DNA of 28,656 bases from DASCNA01 sp036011305 (GTDB taxonomy: Bacteria; Verrucomicrobiota; Lentisphaeria; Victivallales; GWF2-38-69): positions 1 to 28,656 of the forward strand of contig DASCNA010000142.1 in the NCBI GenBank assembly GCA_036011305.1, read 5' to 3'. The stretch's first letter is position 1, and each line of letters begins with the position of its first letter. This document shows positions 24,968 to 28,656 of the stretch, one piece after another. The position numbers and the translations under genes were made by a program. Under the pieces are notes generated by a model. The model was not told the origin of the DNA. It searched no databases and was given only the letters and a program-made list of their open reading frames with translations.

Positions 24968-26395
24968 ATGAAAAACTGTATTCGCCATCTTTCTCAAAAT
25001 GAAATACCTGATCTTACAGAACTACTTAGAACCTTAAATTTGAAAAATAGTTTTAAAGGAGAATTAACTTTACATGGTAAAGATCCTATTATAGGCTCTC
25101 CCCACAGACTAGGCTACGCAACAGCTTCAGCTGTAGGACTTAATTCAATTATTTCCGCAATAATCTGGGAACAGAGAACAGGTAAACGTACAAATATTTC
25201 TATAGATATCAGAGATGCCCTCAATCATTTACACTATTCGCAATTCATTCAGCAAAGTGGTTATAAAGTCGTAATACCTGTATCTAAACAACCATTAAAT
25301 ATGATGTACAAATGTAAAGACGGCCGAAGTATCTGCCTGGTAGTGGGACCTCCGTATCCTCACCTTGTAAATAAATTTTTAAACTTCTTTGACTGCGGCA
25401 ATAATATAGCTTCACTGCAAAGAGAGATTAGAAAGTGGAACTCTTTTGAATTAGAAGAAAAACTCAACAGTTTGAAATTATCAGCATGTGTAGTCCGCAC
25501 AGAAAAAGAGTGGCTTTCTCATCCGGTAGGTGCATATCTTAATTCAGTTCCGGTTGTAGAGATAGAGAAAGTTGCCGATGGGCCGAAGGTTAATTTTTCA
25601 GAAAACCCTGCTGGACCTTTGAGCGGAATAAATATCCTTGATTTTACTCATGTGCTGGCCGGTCCTCTTTCAACTCAGTTAGCGGCTTTTCACGGAGCTA
25701 ATGTATTACATGTTACATCACCTTATCATAGAGATACTTTAGGACAGTTACTGCCTGGAAATACCGGCAAAAAAAATGCATATCTTGATTTGGATGAACA
25801 AAAGAACAGAGTTAAAATGTTATCATTGTTAAAAAAATCCGATGTATTTTGCCATTCCTACAGTCCCGGTACACCTGAAAAATTCAACATCGGCTTGAAT
25901 GATGTTAAAGATATTAATCCTAATGGAATTGTATACGTAACTATCAGCAGTTACGGCGATAGTGGTTTATGGAAAGACAGATGTGGATTTGAAATGGTAG
26001 GACAGGCCTGCAGCGGATTCTGTATTGATGAAGCAAAAGGAGATGCTGATAACCCTCTCTACAGTCCGGTACTTTATCTGAATGACCCTTTGACAGGAAA
26101 TTTTGCTTTTTCCGGTATACTTGCCGCTCTGAGACAGAGAGCTATAGAAGGAGGATCATATCATGTCAAAGTTTCCCTGGCACGATCCGCAATGTGGACT
26201 AAAAGTCTCGGCTTATTATCAAGTGATGACTATATGGATTTACCACGAGAAGATATTCACCCTCCACGACTGGAAGCGATGGATACTCCATTTGGAGAAA
26301 TTAAACGCCTGTCACTGCCATATAAATATGATAATTTAATATTACCACAGGTAGGCCCCGTACTGCCTTTAGGTGCTTCAAAGCCTGAATTTTAG
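24968..26395 (+). CDS. CaiB/BaiF-family CoA transferase, long form
   Basis: The product is 475 aa from the ATG at 24968, chosen for the AGGAGG (24956-24961) 6 bases upstream. An ATG at 24908 is in frame without one. Residues 1 to about 215 form a diverged CaiB-like half (GYATASAVGLNSIISAIIWE, then RTGKRTNISIDIRDAL, where the family has KTGKGQxVDVSLxEA). The canonical half starts at about 217 with PLSGINILDFTHVLAGPLST (LDFTHVLAGP at 224-233), followed by GNTGKKNAYLDL, SYSPGTPEKFNIG, YVTISSYGDSGLW and QACSGF. Class III CoA transferases move CoA between carboxylic acids. Substrates cannot be read here, and the catalytic Asp of the family could not be placed with certainty. The same two-part length is known for a subgroup in other bacteria. 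Confidence 0.83.
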   Translation: MKNCIRHLSQNEIPDLTELLRTLNLKNSFKGELTLHGKDPIIGSPHRLGYATASAVGLNSIISAIIWEQRTGKRTNISIDIRDALNHLHYSQFIQQSGYKVVIPVSKQPLNMMYKCKDGRSICLVVGPPYPHLVNKFLNFFDCGNNIASLQREIRKWNSFELEEKLNSLKLSACVVRTEKEWLSHPVGAYLNSVPVVEIEKVADGPKVNFSENPAGPLSGINILDFTHVLAGPLSTQLAAFHGANVLHVTSPYHRDTLGQLLPGNTGKKNAYLDLDEQKNRVKMLSLLKKSDVFCHSYSPGTPEKFNIGLNDVKDINPNGIVYVTISSYGDSGLWKDRCGFEMVGQACSGFCIDEAKGDADNPLYSPVLYLNDPLTGNFAFSGILAALRQRAIEGGSYHVKVSLARSAMWTKSLGLLSSDDYMDLPREDIHPPRLEAMDTPFGEIKRLSLPYKYDNLILPQVGPVLPLGASKPEF

Positions 26396-26415
26396 TAAAC
26401 CGGCTTAAAAAAAAT

Positions 26416-26461
26416 AAAGAGTATTTATTGTGAAGTTATCATTCCTCAATAAATACTCTTT
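26416..26461. terminator. 15-bp perfect stem-loop after the CoA-transferase gene
   Basis: AAAGAGTATTTATTG (26416-26430) and CAATAAATACTCTTT (26447-26461) pair perfectly around a 16-base loop, 20 bases after the stop codon. On the plus strand only the end of the stem is U-rich. On the minus strand the stem is followed by TATTTTTTTT, so it is better shaped to stop transcription coming from the right. It may work in both directions. Confidence 0.6.
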
Positions 26462-26653
26462 CTGTACAACCATATCCAATTAAAAAGCATCATTTTTTCA
26501 ATCCTTTATATTAAAAATCTGAAATTTTAAAATAAGTCAGCAAGATACTGCATTTACAGCAATTAGACTCACTGGCAATTTATATTTAATATCATTTTGA
26601 CTGATACTTGCAGGAAATACCCCCCCACACTACTCACTTCAATAAACATATTA

Positions 26654-26688
26654 GTTAACTATTAATAACACATAAGTTAATTTTATTT
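26654..26688. promoter_or_regulatory. 35-bp element (second copy), before the membrane-fusion protein gene
   Basis: GTTAACT (26654-26660) through TTTTATTT (to 26688) matches the copy at 21751-21785 at 30 of 35 positions. A -10-like TAAGAT (26727-26732) begins 38 bases after it, the same distance as TATAAT in the other copy. TTGATT (26713-26718) lies between but is badly spaced for a -35 box, which fits an activator-dependent promoter. The rest of the 26396-26779 gap holds the stem-loop and no gene. Confidence 0.6.
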
Positions 26689-26779
26689 TTTATTTAAGAA
26701 AGTATGATTGTTTTGATTCACTTTTATAAGATATTGCAATATTTACAGGTTATTTAGAAGGAAAATAAATAAAGGATAC

Positions 26780-28144
26780 ATGGAAATCGATACGATAAAA
26801 TTATCGGGGGGTAGTTTTAAAATGAGTAAAAAAATAAATAAAAAGGGTATGGTTATTACAAGGTCACTGTTGGCTCTGGCAATTATTTCCATTGGACTAA
26901 TTCTATTTAAAGTTATCTGCTCAGACAAGACTGAAGCAAAAGAAAAAACAGCAAAGGAAAATGTACGCGTTCTTGCCGGTAATCCTGTAAAATTACAGCC
27001 TTTCAGACTTACTACTTCTGCATTTGCTGTAGCCAAAGCTGTTAATCATACAACTGTTAGTGCTGAAGTAAAAGGTAAAATTATCTATTTAAACAGCAGT
27101 ATAAACAATGGTTCCATAGTCAGAAAAGGTGAAATAATAGCCAAAATAGATTCTGAAAACTATAAAACAGCACTAGAAATTAAATCTGCAAAGGTTTCTG
27201 AACTTAAAAACTCAATCGAACAACAAAAGTTTTCTGTTGAAAGCAGTGAAATTCTGGCTTCATCATCCGGTAAACAGTACGAACTTGAGAAAATTCAGTA
27301 TAACAGAAGCATAGAACTTGAGGAAAAACATATCATATCTCCTGCAGTACTGGAACAGAACGAACAGCAGCTTGAAGAAATAAGAATGAATTATTATAAG
27401 GCGGTAAATGCAGAAAAATATGCAAAAATCAAACTGGATATCCTGTATTCTCAATTCAAAGCCGCAACGGCTTCTGAAAAGCAGGCTGAAATTAACCTTC
27501 AGAAATGTATCATTACAAGTCCATTTAGAGGGCGGATCACAAAACTCAATATTGATAAAGCAGAGTATGTCACGCCAGGAACTAAACTATTTGATCTAAT
27601 AGACAACAGTTCACTTGAGATACCTATTACATTGAGCAAAAACAGATTCTATCTTCTTTTCAGATCAACTGAAAGCAACACTAACAGACATTGGTTCGAT
27701 ATTTCGAAAAAGATATCTGTAACAATTCATTGGAATGATAATATTCATAGTTATGAAAGCAGTGGAAAAATAATAGATGTTTCAGGTTTCAATTCTAATA
27801 CCCAGACAATCTCTCTGCTTGTACAACCTAAAGAAACAAATTCAGAAACAGGAAGTTTCCCATTAGTCGCAGGAATGTTTTGCGAAGTAACATTTAGAGG
27901 AAGAAAAATTGAACACGTTATAAAAGTTTCTCTGAACAGCATACAGCAGGACAACTCAATTTATGTAGTAGGATCAGATAACCGTGTAAAGGAGAAGAAA
28001 ATTAATGTCATTGCCTACACAAGCGATGCAGCGGTAATTTCTTTTAAGGGGCTGACTGAAAATGATAAAATTGTAGAACAGCAACTCCCTCAGGGACTGA
28101 CCAACGGAACAAAAGTAAAAATTGTGAAACCTTTAAGTACATGA
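26780..28144 (+). CDS. Membrane-fusion protein of a tripartite efflux pump (HlyD/AcrA type)
   Basis: The 454-aa adaptor spans the periplasm of an RND- or ABC-type exporter. A basic N-terminus precedes one membrane anchor (about 25-46). The first half of the split lipoyl domain is TVSAEVKGKIIYLNSSINNG, then SIVRKGEIIAKID (about 92-125). A long alpha-helical hairpin (about 130-235) follows. The second lipoyl half is INLQKCIITSPFRGRITKLN. Beta-barrel and membrane-proximal regions follow (GMFCEVTFRG, SLNSIQQDNSIYVV). Two starts are possible: 26780 with AAAGGA 3 bases upstream, or 26822 with a G-run (26806-26811) 10 bases upstream. The second gives a more typical N-terminus. A secreted repeat protein and a further gene follow in the same direction. 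Confidence 0.88.
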   Translation: MEIDTIKLSGGSFKMSKKINKKGMVITRSLLALAIISIGLILFKVICSDKTEAKEKTAKENVRVLAGNPVKLQPFRLTTSAFAVAKAVNHTTVSAEVKGKIIYLNSSINNGSIVRKGEIIAKIDSENYKTALEIKSAKVSELKNSIEQQKFSVESSEILASSSGKQYELEKIQYNRSIELEEKHIISPAVLEQNEQQLEEIRMNYYKAVNAEKYAKIKLDILYSQFKAATASEKQAEINLQKCIITSPFRGRITKLNIDKAEYVTPGTKLFDLIDNSSLEIPITLSKNRFYLLFRSTESNTNRHWFDISKKISVTIHWNDNIHSYESSGKIIDVSGFNSNTQTISLLVQPKETNSETGSFPLVAGMFCEVTFRGRKIEHVIKVSLNSIQQDNSIYVVGSDNRVKEKKINVIAYTSDAAVISFKGLTENDKIVEQQLPQGLTNGTKVKIVKPLST

Positions 28145-28157
28145 AAAAATTAAATTG

Positions 28158-28191
28158 CGGAAATCCGGCACAGCATTATTTCCGTTTTCTT
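28158..28191 (+). terminator. Short stem-loop with U-run between the membrane-fusion and repeat-protein genes
   Basis: CGGAAAT (28158-28164) and ATTTCCG (28178-28184) pair around a 13-base loop and are followed by TTTTCTT. It begins 14 bases after the stop codon. It is a weak terminator, or an attenuator lowering expression of the following genes. Confidence 0.5.
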
Positions 28192-28238
28192 AAAGAACCA
28201 GATTAGAAATTAAGCAAGTAGATAAGGAGAAAAGCAAA

Positions 28239-28616
28239 ATGAAAAAGATCGCATTAGTATTGCTGGCAGTCGCATTCTTTGGATATTTTATAGTCAATGC
28301 AAGTGAAATAAAACTTAAAAATATTATCAAAAACAGAAACAGCATTGAACAGCTGGATATACAAACTACTACCCTTTATACAAAGCTTTTAAATGAAGTT
28401 AAGACTGAATCAAGAATTGATCAGAATACTCAAAACTCATTCAATAAAATCATTAAAGAATTCAATAAGAACAACTCTGATAATCAGCTGAGCACTCAGG
28501 TTAATAACATGTATGAAAAAATTGTAAATGAAGTTAAGGCCGAATCAAAAATTGATCAGAATACTCAAAACTCATTCAATAAAATCATTAAAGAATTCAA
28601 TAAAAATATCAAATGA
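28239..28616 (+). CDS. Secreted protein of two 45-aa repeats, unknown function
   Basis: The 125-aa protein has a Sec signal peptide (basic MKK, hydrophobic 4-19, likely cleavage after NA at 20-21). The mature part is almost entirely two copies of a 45-residue unit starting at Gln38 and Gln83, each ending in IDQNTQNSFNKIIKEFNKN. The units are predicted helical, very rich in Asn, Lys and Glu, and likely to form a helical hairpin or coiled coil. At DNA level, 54 bases (28415-28468 and 28550-28603) are identical with a 135-base period, so the duplication is recent or maintained. AAGGAG (28224-28229) is 9 bases before the ATG. Its position between the membrane-fusion gene and the next gene suggests a periplasmic partner of the pump. 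The family was not recognised. Confidence 0.75.
   Translation: MKKIALVLLAVAFFGYFIVNASEIKLKNIIKNRNSIEQLDIQTTTLYTKLLNEVKTESRIDQNTQNSFNKIIKEFNKNNSDNQLSTQVNNMYEKIVNEVKAESKIDQNTQNSFNKIIKEFNKNIK
28415..28603 (+). repeat. 135-bp-period internal duplication in the repeat-protein gene
   Basis: Bases 28415-28468 are repeated exactly at 28550-28603. A further 13 bases (AAATGAAGTTAAG, 28391 and 28526) are also identical at the same spacing. The remaining parts of the two units have diverged. Confidence 0.85.
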
Positions 28617-28643
28617 GTTTTTATTTTCATATTACAAAAACTC

Positions 28644-28650
28644 GGAGGAA
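28644..28650 (+). promoter_or_regulatory. Ribosome-binding site of the next gene, outside the window
   Basis: CGGAGGA lies 28 bases after the stop of the repeat protein and 6 bases before the end of the window, so a start codon is expected at once beyond base 28655. In this setting an inner-membrane pump subunit (RND or ABC) is the likely product, but nothing of it is visible. Confidence 0.5.
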
Positions 28651-28656
28651 AAATTA

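Overview
The window is about 28.7 kb of AT-rich DNA (roughly one third G+C by eye) from a diderm (Gram-negative type) bacterium. The evidence for an outer membrane is a lipid-transport ABC system of the MCE class with its lipoprotein, several lipoprotein signal peptides, and a periplasmic adaptor of a tripartite efflux pump. The mix of a tungstate/molybdate uptake system, a PLP-dependent sulfur amino-acid lyase and a ceramidase-like enzyme would suit an anaerobic, perhaps host-associated organism. The sequence alone does not fix the phylum. No rRNA, tRNA, CRISPR array or intact transposase was seen.

Layout. Bases 1-777: the 3' part of an EamA-type transporter. 935-4847 (+): a five-gene operon resembling LinKLMN/MlaEFD (auxiliary lipoprotein, STAS-MlaE permease, ATPase, MCE protein, unknown secreted protein). 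4859-7133 (-): a TrkA_C membrane protein and an LCAT-like lipoprotein lipase. 7134-7909: a gene-poor stretch with a possible small membrane protein and coding-like remnants. 7910-12552 (-): a Cys/Met-metabolism PLP enzyme and the wtpABC tungstate/molybdate transporter, interrupted between wtpB and wtpC by a truncated four-helix-bundle (S23-like) gene. 12674-15401 (-): a sugar-porter MFS protein and a ceramidase-like enzyme.

15821-26395 is the most unusual part. It holds three paralogous one-component regulators, each an N-terminal Cro/C1-type HTH followed only by PAS domains: 508 aa with three PAS domains, 884 aa with about six, and a decayed third copy with three. Among them lie a small membrane protein, a ketopantoate-reductase-like enzyme, a DHA3-type MFS exporter and a long-form CaiB/BaiF CoA transferase. 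Related half-sites containing ACAATGT occur upstream of all three regulators and upstream of the small membrane protein. Two of these sites are perfect inverted repeats.

26396-28656 (+) starts a tripartite efflux locus: a membrane-fusion protein, a secreted protein made of two 45-aa repeats, and the ribosome-binding site of a further gene that lies outside the window. A 35-bp element with 30/35 identical bases occurs upstream of both the MFS exporter and the membrane-fusion protein, at the same distance from a -10-like hexamer. This suggests that the two export systems share one regulator. The divergently transcribed 884-aa HTH-PAS protein is the obvious candidate. That link is inference.
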